DNA from: Mycobacterium sp. DL440
GTDB taxonomy: Bacteria > Actinomycetota > Actinomycetes > Mycobacteriales > Mycobacteriaceae
Reading direction: 5' to 3'
DNA: 64,000 bases
NCBI RefSeq assembly: GCF_011745145.1
Contig: NZ_CP050191.1
Location: forward strand, 5,596,473-5,660,472
The notes beneath the pieces were generated by a model. The model was given only the letters and a program-made list of their open reading frames with translations, did not search any database and was not told where the DNA came from. Made by a program: the position numbers and the translations under genes. Numbering within the stretch: position 1 is the stretch's first letter; every line of letters begins with the position of its first letter. Below are positions 1 through 11,493 of this stretch, piece by piece.

Positions 1-3000
1 CGGTGAGCAAGTCGCGAATGCGATCGGGCTCGGTGAACATCACCGTGTCCAACGCGACGATCTCGTAGGCGATGTCGGGCCTGGCCTCGGCCATCTTCTC
101 CGCTGGCCAGATGTCGCGCTTGGCGATCTCGGCGAAGCGGCCATCCTTGGCGGTGGCCTTCAGCGTCGCCTCGATGAAGCCCTCGCTTGTCAAGCTGTTG
201 AGCACCACGTCCACGCCCGCGCCGTCGGTGTCCGCCAGGATCTGATCGGCGAAATCCGTTGTGCGGGAATCGTAGACATACTTCACGCCCAGCTTGCGCA
301 GGGTTGCGCGCTTGAAGGTGCTGGCCGTGGCGAACACCTCGGCCCCGAACTGCTGGGCCATCTGGACCGCCGCCAATCCGACACCACCGCTGGCGGCGTG
401 GATGAGCACCTTGTCACCGGGCTTCAGTTGCGCCCAGTCGAACGACAGTCTGACTGTCAGCGCAGCGGCCGGAATGGTCGCGGCTTCCACCGCGCTCACC
501 CCGTCCGGGATCGGCGCCAGGAACTGGGCAGGCACGTTGAACCGGCTGGAGAATGCGCCCTGCATGGAGCCGTACACGCGCTGGCCCACCTCGACCCCGG
601 TGACACCCTCGCCCAATTGCGTGACGACACCGGCGAAGTCACCACCGATCGGTCCGGGATCGCCCGGGTAGAGGCCCAGGACGTTGAGGACGTCACGGAA
701 GTTGAGGCCCGCGGCCTCGACCCGCACCTGCACGTAACCCTCGTCCGGCGCCGGCACGTCCTTCTCGGTGATCCGCAGGTTGTCGATCGCACCGCGTTCG
801 GTGGGTGCGAGGACGTAATCGCTCCCGCGCGGCACCGTGAGATGCCCGCTGCGGGCCCACGGCAGCAGCCGAGAGGCCAGCAGCTTGCCCTGCCGCACAG
901 CGATCTCCGGCTCCTCGACCGGGCTGGCGATCAAACTCGCCAGCGCCTGTACGGCCTCCGGTGAGCCGTCGGTATCGATGAGCTTGGCGCGCAACGCCGG
1001 TTCTTCGTTGATCGTGGTGCGCCCGAATCCCCACAGCGCCGCCTGTACCGGATCCACCGGCTCACCCGATTCGGTGGCCACGGCGCGTTCGGTGACGATC
1101 CACAACCCATGTGGAAGTTTCACGCTGCCGCTTTGTGAACCGCCCTGCACCGTGTGCACAGCGCTCAGCAGATTCTCGATCTCGGTCTCGAGGCGTGCGG
1201 TTGCGTCGGCGCCTGTTTCCTGTGCGCTCGGCGCGGTGGCGCGCCAGACGACACCGGAGAAGGGCAGGCCACGCTCGGCAGCCTGTGCCAGTACCTGTCC
1301 CAGGAGTTCCGGATCGGCGTTCCGGTTGAGCGGGATGCAGCCCGGCACCTTGGCGGCGAGTTCGTCGAATCCGGCGACCAGCCAGGTGCCACTTGCATTC
1401 TCGGCACCAGGCTCGGAGGGCGGCACCGGTACCTCATGCCAGCCCAGGGTGTAGAGAAGCCGGGTGGCGTCGCCGCCGAGGCCACGCAGCAACGCTTCGC
1501 GGGGTGCGCGCTTGACCGTGAACTCGCGAACACCACCCAGGTGACGGCCATCTCGATCGATGTAGTCGAGATCGAAGACCTGGGTTTCGTTATTGAGCTC
1601 GGCCTCGTGCCACCTGGCCCGGCAGTAGAACCGCCGAGGCATCTTCTCCTTCAACGTCACCTGCCCGTACCGCAGCGGCAGGAACAGATCGTTGATGCCC
1701 TGCTCGGCCGCGAGCAGCGCCGGGAACGCCGGGAAGGCGACGCCCGTGCACAGGTCCATCAGGACCGGGTGCATCGGCTCGGTTCCGAGTTGTTCGGCGA
1801 GTTCCTCGCCGACCAGGATGTCGCCGATCGCCTCGCCCTCACCGAGCCACAGCGACTTCAGAGAACCGGACCAGTTCGGGCCCCACGACAGTTCCAGGTC
1901 GGAGAAGGTCTCGAACAGCTCCTGCGGGCGCATGCGGTTCATGCGCTCGATTGCTTCGTCGACCGGATCGCTCTCCGGAGCCGTCTCGTCCGTCTCCTCG
2001 ACGCCGGCGACCACGGTGCCTTCGGCATTCAGCGACCAATCGACGTCGCGTTCCCCGTAGGGACGGCTGTGCACCTGGAACTTCCACCCACCGCCGTCGT
2101 CCAGCGGGTGCAGCGTCAGCTGCACTTCGCGAGAACTCTTCTCGGGCAGAATGATCGGCTCGTAGAAGAAGACGTCTCTGGCCCGAGCCGGGGTGCCGAC
2201 CGCGGCCAGCGCCATCGCGGCGTACGTCGCGCCGGGGACGACGACGGTGCCGTAGATGACGTGATCGGACAGCCACGGCTGGGATTTGACGGACAACCTG
2301 CTGGTGTAGACCGAATCGCCGGACGCGAGATCCTTTGCACTGCCCAGGATTCCGGAGGAAGCGGCCGACCCTACCCCGCCGTCCATGGCGATTCCGGCCG
2401 ACTTGGGCCAGAAGCGGCGGTGCTGGAACGGATATGTCGGCAACTCGACCTTGTGGCCAGGCTGACGCTGCACCGCGGCGAAGTCGGGTCGGTGTCCGCC
2501 GACGTAGGCCGCAGCCAGCGCGTCGGCGACCTGGCGCCGATCCCCGACGCCCTTGCGCAGGGAGACGATCGCGCGCGGTGCGGCCAGATGCTCGGGCCAT
2601 ACCTGCACCGCCGCGCTGGTCAGCACCGGTTGCGGACCGATCTCCATCAGTATCGAGCAGCCCAGCGCCGCGGCCGTACGCACGCTTTCCGAGAACTGCA
2701 CGGGCTGACGCGAATGCCGGCGCCAGTACTGAGCGTCGAGCGGAGTCTGGGCCGTCAGGATGGCTCCGGTGCGGTTGCAGACCAGGGGGAGCGTCGGTGC
2801 CGCGTACTGCACCTGCGCCGCGTACGCCTCGAATTCATCGAGCACCGGATCCAGGAGTTCCGAGTGGAATGCGTGGCTGGTCTGCAGCCAGGTGCAGCGG
2901 ATCCCCTCGTCACCGAACCGGGTGACGATCTCTTCGAGGTCATCACCCGGGCCCGAGAGCACGGTGTTGGGCCCGTTGTAGGCGCCGACCGACACCCGGG

Positions 3001-6000
3001 GGAATTTGTTGGCGATCTCCTCGACGTGCTTGGGGTCGGCGAATACCGCCACCATCCGCCCGCCTTCGGGCAGGCTGCCGAACAGTCGGCCGCGCTCGGC
3101 CATCAGCCGGGCACCGTCCTCCAAGCTGAAGACCCCGGCGACGCATGCCGCTGCGTACTGGCCGACGCTGTGGCCCAATACGACATCGGGTTCGATGCCC
3201 CATGACTGCCACAGCCGCGCCAGACCCATCTCGACGGCGAAGAGCGCCGGCTGCGCATAGGACGTGTCCCGCAGGCTTTCTGCGGCGCCGCTGCCGGTGG
3301 CGAACATCACCTCAAGCAACGGACGCGGCAGCATGCTCTGGATCGCGTCGGCGCACCGCGTCACAGTCTCGGCGAAAACCGGCTCCGTGTCGAACAACTC
3401 ACGTGCCATCCCCGGGTACTGGCTGCCCTGCCCGGTGAACAACCATGCCGTTGTCGGCTGGTTCGTGTGCTCGCCACGCACCACACCCGGTCGCGTCCGG
3501 TTGTCGGCCAGGTCGGCCAGACCCTGGCGCGCCTCCTCGATCGAATCCACGACCAGCGCAGCTCGATGCTCGAAGTGCGACCGCCCGGTTCCGGCGGTCA
3601 GGCATACGTCGGCGAGGTCGGCGTCCGGATGGGCACTCAGCCACCCTTCGTAACGCTGTGCCAGCGCCACGAGGGCTTCCGGTGACCGCGCGGACAGCGC
3701 CAGCACAGCCACCTGCTCGGCCGCAGCCGACGACTCCGTCACGACCTCGTCGGCCGGGTGCTCCTCGGCGACGACCGGTCGCGCGGGCGCCTCCTCGATC
3801 AACACATGGGCGTTCGTGCCGGTGAACCCGAACGAGCTCACACCGGCGCGGCGCGGCCGGCCGTTGGTCTGCCAGGGGGTCGCCTTGTCCACGACCTGCA
3901 CCGGCAGTGAATCCCACGGGATGTGCGGCGACGGGTTTTCGAAGTGCAGGCTCTGCGGCAGCACTTCATGCTGCAACGACAACACGACCTTGATCAGACC
4001 CGCTGCCCCCGAGGCTGATTCGGTGTGACCGATGTTGGTCTTCACCGACCCCATCAGCAACGGCCGGTCGGCATCGCGCGACGTGCCGTAGGCGGCGGCA
4101 GCCGCCTGGACCTCGATCGGATCGCCGAGCGGGGTTCCCGTCCCGTGCGCTTCGAGGTAGTCGACGTCCCCGCCGGTCCAGCCGGCGCGGGCCAGCGCCA
4201 TTCCGATGAGCCGTTGCTGTGCACCACCATTGGGCACGGTCAAGCCGCTGGACGCACCATCCTGGTTCACGGCGCTGCTGGGGATGACCGCGGCGATCCG
4301 GTCGCCGTCGCGCTCCGCGTCACTCAGCCGCTTGAGCACGAGAACACCGCAGCCCTCACTGCGTACGTAGCCGTCCGCGGACGCGTCGAAGGTCTTGCAC
4401 CGCCCGACTGGGGAGAGCATGCGTGCGCGGGATGCGGCGACGACCGTCACCGGAGAAAGGAGGACGTTCACGCCGCCGGCCAACGCCAGGTCGCAATCGC
4501 CGGAGTGCAACGCCTGGCAGGCCTGATGGATCGCCACCAACGCCGAGCTGCACGCGGTGTCGACTGCCATTGCCGGGCCTTCGAATCCGAGTGCGAAGGC
4601 AACCCGGCCGGAGATGGCATTGAGGGCATTGCCGGTGATGAAGTACGGCTCGATCTTGTCGATCGACTCCGACGACAGCAGGTGCGCGTACTCGTTGGCG
4701 GCCACCCCGGCGAACACGCCGGTCCGGCTGCCGCGCAACGCGGCCGGCGAGTACCCGGCCCGCTCCAGGCCCTCCCAGACCGTTTCGAGCATCAGGCGCT
4801 GCTGCGGCTCGATCCAGACCGCCTCACGCGGGGAGATGCCGAAGAACTCGGGGTCGAATCCGTCGATGCCGTCGAGGAATCCGCCGAACCGCGTGTAGGT
4901 CTTACCCGCTGTGTCGGGATCCGGGTCGTAGAACTCGTCGATGTCGAATCGGTCTTCGGGAACTTCCCGGATGGCGTCGACGCCGCCGGACAGCAAGTCC
5001 CAGAAGGCTTCCGGGTTGGGAGCGCCGGGGAAGCGGCACGACACGGCGACGATCGCGATGGGCTCGTCGGTGCGCGCTGTCGCGGCTGCCGGTTGCGGCG
5101 CCGGTTTGGCCTGCTCGTTGAGACCGAGCACGTCGCCGAGCAGGTATTCGGCCACGTCGGAGATCCGGGGGTGATCCATCACCAGCGTGATGGGGATCTC
5201 CGCGCCTACTCCCTGTTCAATGCGGCGGCGCAGTTCGACGGCCATCAGTGAATCCATGCCGAGGTCGAAGAACCCGGCGTCCTCACGGATCTCCGATGAG
5301 TCCACCCGCGTCACCTCTGCCACCGCGTCGCGCAGGTGGTCGGTCAGGAGCTTTTTGCGCTGCTGCACAGGAGCATTGGTCAGGCGCTCGACCAGCTGCG
5401 TCTTTCCGGATGCAGTGGTGGGCGCGGCGTCCGAAAGTTGTGCCGGTACCTCACGCTCCAGCTCTGCCAGGAATCCACGCCGGCCCGCCTGCTGGTACAG
5501 CGGCAGGAAACGGCTCCAGTCGATCCGGGCCACGATTCCTTGTGCCGGACCCTGCGCCGAGGATGCCGCTACGACGTCGGCCAGCCCGGCCAGTGCATCG
5601 GCGGGTGGCAGTGTCCGGACACCACGCTGATCCAGCCGCGCACGAGACTCCGCGTCGGCCATGCCGGCGGCCCATGGACCGAAGTTGACACTGGTCCCCG
5701 GGATGTTCAGCTCGCGCAGTCGCCAGGCCAGGCCGTCGAGGAAGGCGTTCGCCGCACCGTAGGCGGTCTGACCGTATCCGCCCCAGACCGAGGCGATCGA
5801 CGAGGTGCTGATGAAGAAGTCGAGCTTCGCCTCTGCCGCTGCTTCACTCAAATGCCAGGCGCCCCAGACCTTCCCGGCAAAGACGCGATCCACCTCGTCG
5901 TCGTCCAGGTTGCCCAGTGGGGTGGTGCCGAGCTCGCCCGCGGCGTGCACGATACCCGCGAGCGGCGGCAGCTCGGCAGCGACGGTCTTCAACAGGCGTG

Positions 6001-9000
6001 CGACGTCGTGCGCATCGGCGACGTCGGCAGTCACCGCCCGGATGTCGCAGTTGTGCTGGTCTCCGACTGCGGTGATGCGTTGCGCGGCGGCCTCGCTGGG
6101 TGCGCGACGGCTGGTCAGCACCAGGTGCTTGGCGCCGTGCGCGGCCAGGTATCCGGCGATCTCCAGGCCAATCGACCCCAGTCCGCCGGTCACCAGATAC
6201 GTTGCGTCACCACGCACTTCCAGGGGTGTTCCGCTCGGCAGGTCCTCCCGGCGGACCAGCCGGGGGACATAGACCGCTTGATCGCGCAATGCGATCTGGT
6301 CTTCCCGCCGGGCCGCGTCGGTCGACGTCGTGATCCGGTTGAGCAGAGCGGTCCACTCGCCGGCACTGCCTTCCGACAGGTCGGCAAGTCCGCCCCACAG
6401 TTGCGGGAGCTCCAGTGCCGCGGCGCGGCCGAATCCCCACAGGGCACTCTGTTCGGGCGCCACGGTGTCCGCATCGGCGACGTGCTGTGCGCCGCGGGTC
6501 ACCAGCCAGATCGGAGCCCTGAGGTCGGCCTCGCCTGCGGCGCGGAAGAGACGTCGCGTTCCGCCCAGGATTTGGTGTTGCATCCGCAGCAGTGACCGCA
6601 TCGAGGGCACGGTCTTGGATCCCGGCTCCCCCTCCAGGGCTGCCACGTGAAGGATGCGAAGTGTCGAACCGTCTGCAGCCGCAGCGCGCAACGCATCTGC
6701 CAGTTGATCGGTGTCTGCGTCGGACGTCGGCAGCGCGAGGAACCGATGCTGCTGCCCGCGTGAGGTCAGCGCGTCGACCAGTGGCTGGACCGCAGGGGAT
6801 TGCTCACCGATGAGCAGCCAGGTGGACGACTCTGCGGAGTCCGCGGCTGACAGCGGAGTAACCGCCTTCTCCCAGCGGAACTCGTAGCGGTCGTCGGCGA
6901 TGGACTCGGTCGATCGTTGGCGGTTGTGTTGCGCGGCAAGCTTGGTCAACACGTCCAGGGTCTGACCGTCGCCGCCCGCACCGTCGAGCAGGGTCGCGAG
7001 TTCCTCGAGGCGGCCGTCTTCGAGAAGGCGAACGGCCTGGGTGCGCGGACCGGCAACGTGCTGTCGTTGGTTGGGCTCTTCCCGATTGTCCCGATACCAG
7101 TACTGGCGATGCTCGAACGGGTAGGTGGGCAGATCGAGCTTCCGTGCGTTCGCGTGCCGGAACGCGTCGAATTCGGGCAGGTGGCCCAGGACATACGCAT
7201 CGGCGACGGCCTCGGTGATCTGCCGCTGGTCGGAGGTGTTGCGGCGTAGTGACGCGATCACCCGCGGTGCGGTGGCCTGGTCGGGCCATGCCCCCAGGGC
7301 TGTGGCGGTGAGCACGGGCCGCGGCCCGATCTCGACCAGCAGCTTGCAGTTCATGTCGGCAAGGGTGCGCACGGTCTTGGCGAACTCCACCGGCTGGCGG
7401 GCGTGCCTGCGCCAATAGGCGCCATCGAGCTTCACGCTCCTGCCCAACGCCGCGCCGGTGCGGTTGTCGATCAGAATCCGTTGTGGTGCGTTGAAAGTGA
7501 AACGGTTTGCATACGATTCGAATTCGTCGAGGATCGGATCCAGCAGCGCGGAGTGGAATGCGTGGCTGGTTTCGAGCCAGTCGCATCGCACGCCGTCAGC
7601 GGTAAGTCTGGCGACCGCCCTCTCCAGTTCCGCCGCGGGCCCCGACAGCACCGTGTTGGCACCGTTGTAGGCGGCAACCGACAGCGTGGGGTAATCGTCG
7701 GTGAGGCTCTCCACCCGCTCGGCGGTGGTGAACACCGCGACCATGCGGCCCCCTGCGGGCAAGCTGCCGAAGAGGCGTCCTCGTTCGGCCATCAACAGGG
7801 CGCCGTCCTCCAGACCGAACACGCCCGCGACGCATGCGGCCGCGTACTGGCCGACGCTGTGACCCAGCACCACGTCGGGTTCGAATCCCCATGATTGCCA
7901 GAGCCGGGCCAGACCCATCTCCACCGCGAACAGGGCGGGCTGTGCGTAGGAGGTGTCGCGCAGCGTGTCCTCGGCGTCCAGATCGAAGATCACGTCCAGC
8001 AGGGGCTTGTCGAGCTTGTCGGCGATTGCCGCCGCGCAGCGCTTCAGCGTCTCGGCGAATACCGGCTCGGAATCGAACAGCTCCCGGGCCATACCGGCGT
8101 ACTGGCTGCCCTGGCCGGTGAACAGCCAGGCCGTTTTGGGTTTGTCGTGGGATTCGCCGCGAATCAGGCCCGGCGCCGGGCGATCGTCGGCGAGCGCGCC
8201 GAGTAGTTCGATGGCGGATTCCCTCGTATCGACCACCATCGCTGCCCGGTGCTCAAGATGTGCCCGGCTGACCCCCGCGGTGTGGCACACGTCAGTCAGC
8301 GTGGCCTCGGGGTGAGCGCTCATCCAATCGCGGTACTGCTCAGCGACCTGCACCAATGCGGCGGGTGTGTGTGCCGAGAGGGGAAGGATGCCGAATCGAT
8401 CCGGTCTGGGCTGCTCTACGGGGTCCGCTGCCGCCGGTTCGGGTGCTTCCTCCAGGATGACGTGGGCGTTCGTCCCGGCGAACCCGAACGAACTGACACC
8501 CGCGACGCGTGGCGTGCCGTTGCGCTCCCAGGGGGTGGCCTCTTTGACGACCTCCACCGCGAGCCGGTCCCACGGGATGTGCGGCGACGGGTTCTGGAAG
8601 TGCAGGTGCTGGGGTAGCAACTCGTTCTCGAGCGACAGGACGACCTTGATGACGCCCGCGATGCCGGCGGCGGCCTCCAGATGCCCGATGTTCGTCTTCG
8701 CCGAGCCCATCAACAATGGCTGCCCGGGTTCGCGTCCGGCGCCGAATGCCGCACCTGCGGCCTGGGCCTCGATCGGGTCTCCCAGCGATGTCCCGGTGCC
8801 GTGCGCTTCCAGGTAGCCGACCTCTTTGGGTTCGAGGCCGGAGCGCTTGAGTGCCTCAGCGATGACGCGCTGCTGAGCGACGCCGTTGGGCACCGTCAAT
8901 CCACCCGACGCGCCATCTTGGTTGATCGCACTGCCACGGATCACTGCCCGGATGTGGTCACCGTCGCGGATGGCGTCCTCGAGGCGTTTGATGACGATGA

Positions 9001-9757
9001 CACCGCAGCCTTCGCCGCGCACATAGCCGTCGGCGGCCGCGTCGAACGTCTTGCAGCGGCCGTCCGGTGCCAGCATATGCGCACTGGAGAAGGTGATCAT
9101 GGTGGCGGGCGTGAGCAGGACGTTCGCACCGCCGGCCAGGGCGAGGTCGCATTCATTTAAGCGAAGTGCTTGGCACGCTTGATGGATCGCCACCAGCGAC
9201 GAGCTGCACGCGGTATCGACGGCGACCGAGGGGCCCTGCAGACCTAATCGATAGCTGATTCGGCCTGCGGCCGCGGCATTCGACGTCCCGATGGCCATGT
9301 AGGCCTCGATCTCGGGGTAAGTCAGCTCGTCAGAAGCCATTCCGAGGTAGTCGTGGGTGGCCAGACCCACGAACACACCAGTGTTGGTGTCAGCCAATGC
9401 TGTTGGCGCGGTACCCGAGTGTTCCACCGCGCGCCAGGCGGTTTCCAGCAGGAGCCGATGCTGCGGGTCCATCAACCTGACCTCGCGCGTCGACATGCCG
9501 AAGAACGGCGCGTCGAATCCGGTTACGTCATCAACGAAACCCGCCCGGCGGGTAACCACCTTGCCTGGTACGCCGGGCTCCGGATCGAAGAATTCTTCGA
9601 CGTCCCAGCGATCTTCGGGTACGTCCGAGATCCCTTCGCGTCCCGTCCGCAACAGGTCCCAGAAACCGTCGGCGTCTGGGGCCCCTGGAAAACGCGCAGC
9701 ATAGCCAACGATGGCAAAGCGTGCGGTGTGTTCGTTCGGATGTTCAACGGAGTTCAT
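1..9757 (-). CDS. pks: Bimodular type I polyketide synthase, trehalose polyphleate cluster (partial)
   Basis: Cytosolic type I modular polyketide synthase expected to build the phleic acyl chains of trehalose polyphleates from malonyl-CoA. ATG at 9757 follows a GAGAGGAC ribosome site. One uninterrupted frame of 3,252 codons runs off the left edge. Domains in order: KS1 (Cys184 in DTACSSS), AT1 (Ser634 in GHSVGQ), KR1 (TGGLGSIG from Thr1190, Tyr1333), ACP1 (Ser1503 in GMDSL), KS2 (Cys1736), AT2 (Ser2197), DH2 (His2499 in [10 protein letters not shown]) and ER2 (HAASGGVG from His3120). The window ends inside ER2, so KR2 and ACP2 should lie beyond it. Both AT domains carry HAFH, the malonyl-type motif, which fits unbranched phleic acids. 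Module 1 has no DH between AT1 and KR1. It is divergent from papA3-mmpL10-PE-PPE-fadD23, the same gene set as the characterised TPP locus of M. smegmatis; the product assignment rests on that context. Confidence 0.93.
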   Translation of the reverse strand, partial: MNSVEHPNEHTARFAIVGYAARFPGAPDADGFWDLLRTGREGISDVPEDRWDVEEFFDPEPGVPGKVVTRRAGFVDDVTGFDAPFFGMSTREVRLMDPQHRLLLETAWRAVEHSGTAPTALADTNTGVFVGLATHDYLGMASDELTYPEIEAYMAIGTSNAAAAGRISYRLGLQGPSVAVDTACSSSLVAIHQACQALRLNECDLALAGGANVLLTPATMITFSSAHMLAPDGRCKTFDAAADGYVRGEGCGVIVIKRLEDAIRDGDHIRAVIRGSAINQDGASGGLTVPNGVAQQRVIAEALKRSGLEPKEVGYLEAHGTGTSLGDPIEAQAAGAAFGAGREPGQPLLMGSAKTNIGHLEAAAGIAGVIKVVLSLENELLPQHLHFQNPSPHIPWDRLAVEVVKEATPWERNGTPRVAGVSSFGFAGTNAHVILEEAPEPAAADPVEQPRPDRFGILPLSAHTPAALVQVAEQYRDWMSAHPEATLTDVCHTAGVSRAHLEHRAAMVVDTRESAIELLGALADDRPAPGLIRGESHDKPKTAWLFTGQGSQYAGMARELFDSEPVFAETLKRCAAAIADKLDKPLLDVIFDLDAEDTLRDTSYAQPALFAVEMGLARLWQSWGFEPDVVLGHSVGQYAAACVAGVFGLEDGALLMAERGRLFGSLPAGGRMVAVFTTAERVESLTDDYPTLSVAAYNGANTVLSGPAAELERAVARLTADGVRCDWLETSHAFHSALLDPILDEFESYANRFTFNAPQRILIDNRTGAALGRSVKLDGAYWRRHARQPVEFAKTVRTLADMNCKLLVEIGPRPVLTATALGAWPDQATAPRVIASLRRNTSDQRQITEAVADAYVLGHLPEFDAFRHANARKLDLPTYPFEHRQYWYRDNREEPNQRQHVAGPRTQAVRLLEDGRLEELATLLDGAGGDGQTLDVLTKLAAQHNRQRSTESIADDRYEFRWEKAVTPLSAADSAESSTWLLIGEQSPAVQPLVDALTSRGQQHRFLALPTSDADTDQLADALRAAAADGSTLRILHVAALEGEPGSKTVPSMRSLLRMQHQILGGTRRLFRAAGEADLRAPIWLVTRGAQHVADADTVAPEQSALWGFGRAAALELPQLWGGLADLSEGSAGEWTALLNRITTSTDAARREDQIALRDQAVYVPRLVRREDLPSGTPLEVRGDATYLVTGGLGSIGLEIAGYLAAHGAKHLVLTSRRAPSEAAAQRITAVGDQHNCDIRAVTADVADAHDVARLLKTVAAELPPLAGIVHAAGELGTTPLGNLDDDEVDRVFAGKVWGAWHLSEAAAEAKLDFFISTSSIASVWGGYGQTAYGAANAFLDGLAWRLRELNIPGTSVNFGPWAAGMADAESRARLDQRGVRTLPPADALAGLADVVAASSAQGPAQGIVARIDWSRFLPLYQQAGRRGFLAELEREVPAQLSDAAPTTASGKTQLVERLTNAPVQQRKKLLTDHLRDAVAEVTRVDSSEIREDAGFFDLGMDSLMAVELRRRIEQGVGAEIPITLVMDHPRISDVAEYLLGDVLGLNEQAKPAPQPAAATARTDEPIAIVAVSCRFPGAPNPEAFWDLLSGGVDAIREVPEDRFDIDEFYDPDPDTAGKTYTRFGGFLDGIDGFDPEFFGISPREAVWIEPQQRLMLETVWEGLERAGYSPAALRGSRTGVFAGVAANEYAHLLSSESIDKIEPYFITGNALNAISGRVAFALGFEGPAMAVDTACSSALVAIHQACQALHSGDCDLALAGGVNVLLSPVTVVAASRARMLSPVGRCKTFDASADGYVRSEGCGVLVLKRLSDAERDGDRIAAVIPSSAVNQDGASSGLTVPNGGAQQRLIGMALARAGWTGGDVDYLEAHGTGTPLGDPIEVQAAAAAYGTSRDADRPLLMGSVKTNIGHTESASGAAGLIKVVLSLQHEVLPQSLHFENPSPHIPWDSLPVQVVDKATPWQTNGRPRRAGVSSFGFTGTNAHVLIEEAPARPVVAEEHPADEVVTESSAAAEQVAVLALSARSPEALVALAQRYEGWLSAHPDADLADVCLTAGTGRSHFEHRAALVVDSIEEARQGLADLADNRTRPGVVRGEHTNQPTTAWLFTGQGSQYPGMARELFDTEPVFAETVTRCADAIQSMLPRPLLEVMFATGSGAAESLRDTSYAQPALFAVEMGLARLWQSWGIEPDVVLGHSVGQYAAACVAGVFSLEDGARLMAERGRLFGSLPEGGRMVAVFADPKHVEEIANKFPRVSVGAYNGPNTVLSGPGDDLEEIVTRFGDEGIRCTWLQTSHAFHSELLDPVLDEFEAYAAQVQYAAPTLPLVCNRTGAILTAQTPLDAQYWRRHSRQPVQFSESVRTAAALGCSILMEIGPQPVLTSAAVQVWPEHLAAPRAIVSLRKGVGDRRQVADALAAAYVGGHRPDFAAVQRQPGHKVELPTYPFQHRRFWPKSAGIAMDGGVGSAASSGILGSAKDLASGDSVYTSRLSVKSQPWLSDHVIYGTVVVPGATYAAMALAAVGTPARARDVFFYEPIILPEKSSREVQLTLHPLDDGGGWKFQVHSRPYGERDVDWSLNAEGTVVAGVEETDETAPESDPVDEAIERMNRMRPQELFETFSDLELSWGPNWSGSLKSLWLGEGEAIGDILVGEELAEQLGTEPMHPVLMDLCTGVAFPAFPALLAAEQGINDLFLPLRYGQVTLKEKMPRRFYCRARWHEAELNNETQVFDLDYIDRDGRHLGGVREFTVKRAPREALLRGLGGDATRLLYTLGWHEVPVPPSEPGAENASGTWLVAGFDELAAKVPGCIPLNRNADPELLGQVLAQAAERGLPFSGVVWRATAPSAQETGADATARLETEIENLLSAVHTVQGGSQSGSVKLPHGLWIVTERAVATESGEPVDPVQAALWGFGRTTINEEPALRAKLIDTDGSPEAVQALASLIASPVEEPEIAVRQGKLLASRLLPWARSGHLTVPRGSDYVLAPTERGAIDNLRITEKDVPAPDEGYVQVRVEAAGLNFRDVLNVLGLYPGDPGPIGGDFAGVVTQLGEGVTGVEVGQRVYGSMQGAFSSRFNVPAQFLAPIPDGVSAVEAATIPAAALTVRLSFDWAQLKPGDKVLIHAASGGVGLAAVQMAQQFGAEVFATASTFKRATLRKLGVKYVYDSRTTDFADQILADTDGAGVDVVLNSLTSEGFIEATLKATAKDGRFAEIAKRDIWPAEKMAEARPDIAYEIVALDTVMFTEPDRIRDLLT

Positions 9758-10004
9758 ACCGTTGTCCTCTCGCATCGGCGTGCAGAAATACACCTCCGCG
9801 CATCCCCCCGAAAGCGCTTGAAGATCAACCCGGACCACTATTGCATGCGAACCTGTGGCGCGCGCGACTCCCCTTGCCCGGTCAAACTTCCCTCGTCAAG
9901 CTCTCTGAGCGGTCTGGGGGGAACGACGGGTATGTTGATCCCCCGGGGGGTCCCGCCGGCCCGAGAGTGGCCGTGCGCAGAGCACTATTGGGAGGGCCTG
10001 AGTT
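9758..10004. promoter_or_regulatory. Divergent promoter region between pks and papA3
   Basis: This 247-bp gap separates the two divergent halves of the TPP cluster and must hold both promoters. It contains a G/C-run near-palindrome at 9938-9953 (GATCCCCC followed by GGGGGGTC, one mismatch) about 52 bp upstream of papA3. The papA3 ribosome site GGGAGGG lies at 9990-9996. I could not assign -10 boxes with confidence. Confidence 0.5.
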
Positions 10005-11426
10005 TTGCGGATCGGTAAGATAACTGTTGGCGCACTTGATGAATGGTCGCTGAGTCCTGGCTCGGTGACCTCCTGGCATCCGACGGCCGCGGCTCAGGAA
10101 ACAGCAAGAAACGCACCGGTCAGCCCGGTGCCGGTTAGCTACATGCAGGGCCAACATCTGCGTAATTACAGCCAGCGTAAAGCGGCGGGATTGAACTTCT
10201 CGCGACAGATCATCGCTAGCTGTGAGGTTGCTGGGCAATGTGATATCTCGGCCATGGATCACGCGGTGAACACCTACCTGCGCAGGCACGATACATTCCG
10301 GAGTTGGTTCAAAGAAGGCGATGACGGCCAATTCGTCAGGCATGCAATCGAAAACCCGTCCGATATCGAGTTTGTGCCGGTCAACCATGGCAACTTGACC
10401 GTCGACGAAATACACGGTCACGTGGTGGCCATACCGAATCCCCTGGAATGGGGCTGCTTTACGTTCGGAATCATCCAGAACGAGGAGCACTTCACTTTCT
10501 TTGCTGCCATGGATCACGTCCACGGAGACGCGACGTTGATCGGTACCACAATGATGGAAGCCAACGGAATGTATTCCGCGATGAGCGGCAGCGGTCAGGC
10601 CCTCACGCTTCCCGATGCCGGTAGCTTCGACGATTTCTGTATCCGCGAGCGTGAGTACACATCGGCGTTGACCCTGGACTCGCCGGGCGTGCGTGCCTGG
10701 CTCGACTTCGCCGAGAACAACCAGGACGGATTTCCGGAATTCCCACTGCCGCTGGGGAATCCGAATGAGTCGACCAGCAGCGCCTGGTCCACTGAGGTCC
10801 TGTTGGATCCGGCGCAGACGGAGCGTTTCGAGAGTGCATGCGCGGCAGCCGGCGCCCGCTTTGTCGGTGGGTTGTTTGCCTGTCTGGGCCTGGTGGAGCA
10901 CGAGTTCACCGGTGCTCTCACGTATTACGGCCTCACGCCGAGGGATTCCCGCACAGCCGGCGACAATTTCATGACACAGGGTTGGTTCACCGGTCTGATA
11001 CCGATCACCGTCCCGGTGGCGGCGGCCTCTTTCAACGACGCCGCCTGGGCAGCGCAGCAGTCTTTCGATTCGGGCCTGGACATGGCGAGAGTTCCGTATT
11101 ACCGCGTGCTGGAGTTGGCGCCGTGGTTGAACTGGCCGCAGCCGAACTTCCCGGTATCGAACTTTCTGCACGGTGGAGCGGCGCCGCTCAACGCCATCCT
11201 CGCGGCGGGCGACATGGGGCTGGCGAACAACATCGGAATGTATCCGGACAACCGGTTCTCCTACCAATTGACGATCTATATCTTCCGGTACGGGGAGGGC
11301 ACGGTCATGGCGATCATGCATCCCGACAATCCAGTCGCCGAGAAGTCGGTCACCCGCTATCTGGAGGCGATGAAGTCGGTGTCGTCACGAGTAGCTGACA
11401 GCGGTCACTGGGGCCGGGTCGCGTAG
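10005..11426 (+). CDS. papA3: PapA3-type polyketide-associated acyltransferase
   Basis: Condensation-domain-like acyltransferase expected to move acyl chains onto trehalose, giving the TPP precursor in the cytosol. The 473-residue protein starts at a TTG at 10005, 8 nt after GGGAGGG. The N-terminus MRIGKITVGALDEW and the length match mycobacterial PapA proteins. The catalytic HxxxD motif is present as His171-Val-His-Gly-Asp175; the last position of the more usual HHxxxDG form is Ala here. mmpL10 begins 67 bp downstream on the same strand and the partner PKS is divergent upstream. The subfamily (PapA3 rather than PapA1 or PapA2) is inferred from the cluster composition. Confidence 0.92.
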   Translation: MRIGKITVGALDEWSLSPGSVTSWHPTAAAQETARNAPVSPVPVSYMQGQHLRNYSQRKAAGLNFSRQIIASCEVAGQCDISAMDHAVNTYLRRHDTFRSWFKEGDDGQFVRHAIENPSDIEFVPVNHGNLTVDEIHGHVVAIPNPLEWGCFTFGIIQNEEHFTFFAAMDHVHGDATLIGTTMMEANGMYSAMSGSGQALTLPDAGSFDDFCIREREYTSALTLDSPGVRAWLDFAENNQDGFPEFPLPLGNPNESTSSAWSTEVLLDPAQTERFESACAAAGARFVGGLFACLGLVEHEFTGALTYYGLTPRDSRTAGDNFMTQGWFTGLIPITVPVAAASFNDAAWAAQQSFDSGLDMARVPYYRVLELAPWLNWPQPNFPVSNFLHGGAAPLNAILAAGDMGLANNIGMYPDNRFSYQLTIYIFRYGEGTVMAIMHPDNPVAEKSVTRYLEAMKSVSSRVADSGHWGRVA

Positions 11427-11493
11427 CGGAGAGCAAACATATGGTCATGGATTTTCCGCTTTGCTCCGCCTTCGAGGTGACGGTGAGAGCAAC

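Noticed and set aside
1154..3205. Long plus-strand open frame (683 codons)
   Set aside because: It lies wholly antisense to pks, whose minus-strand frame has clear catalytic motifs; the plus-strand translation has no domain and the biased Arg/Gly/Asp composition typical of GC-rich antisense frames. The same holds for 4025-5251 and 5336-6595.
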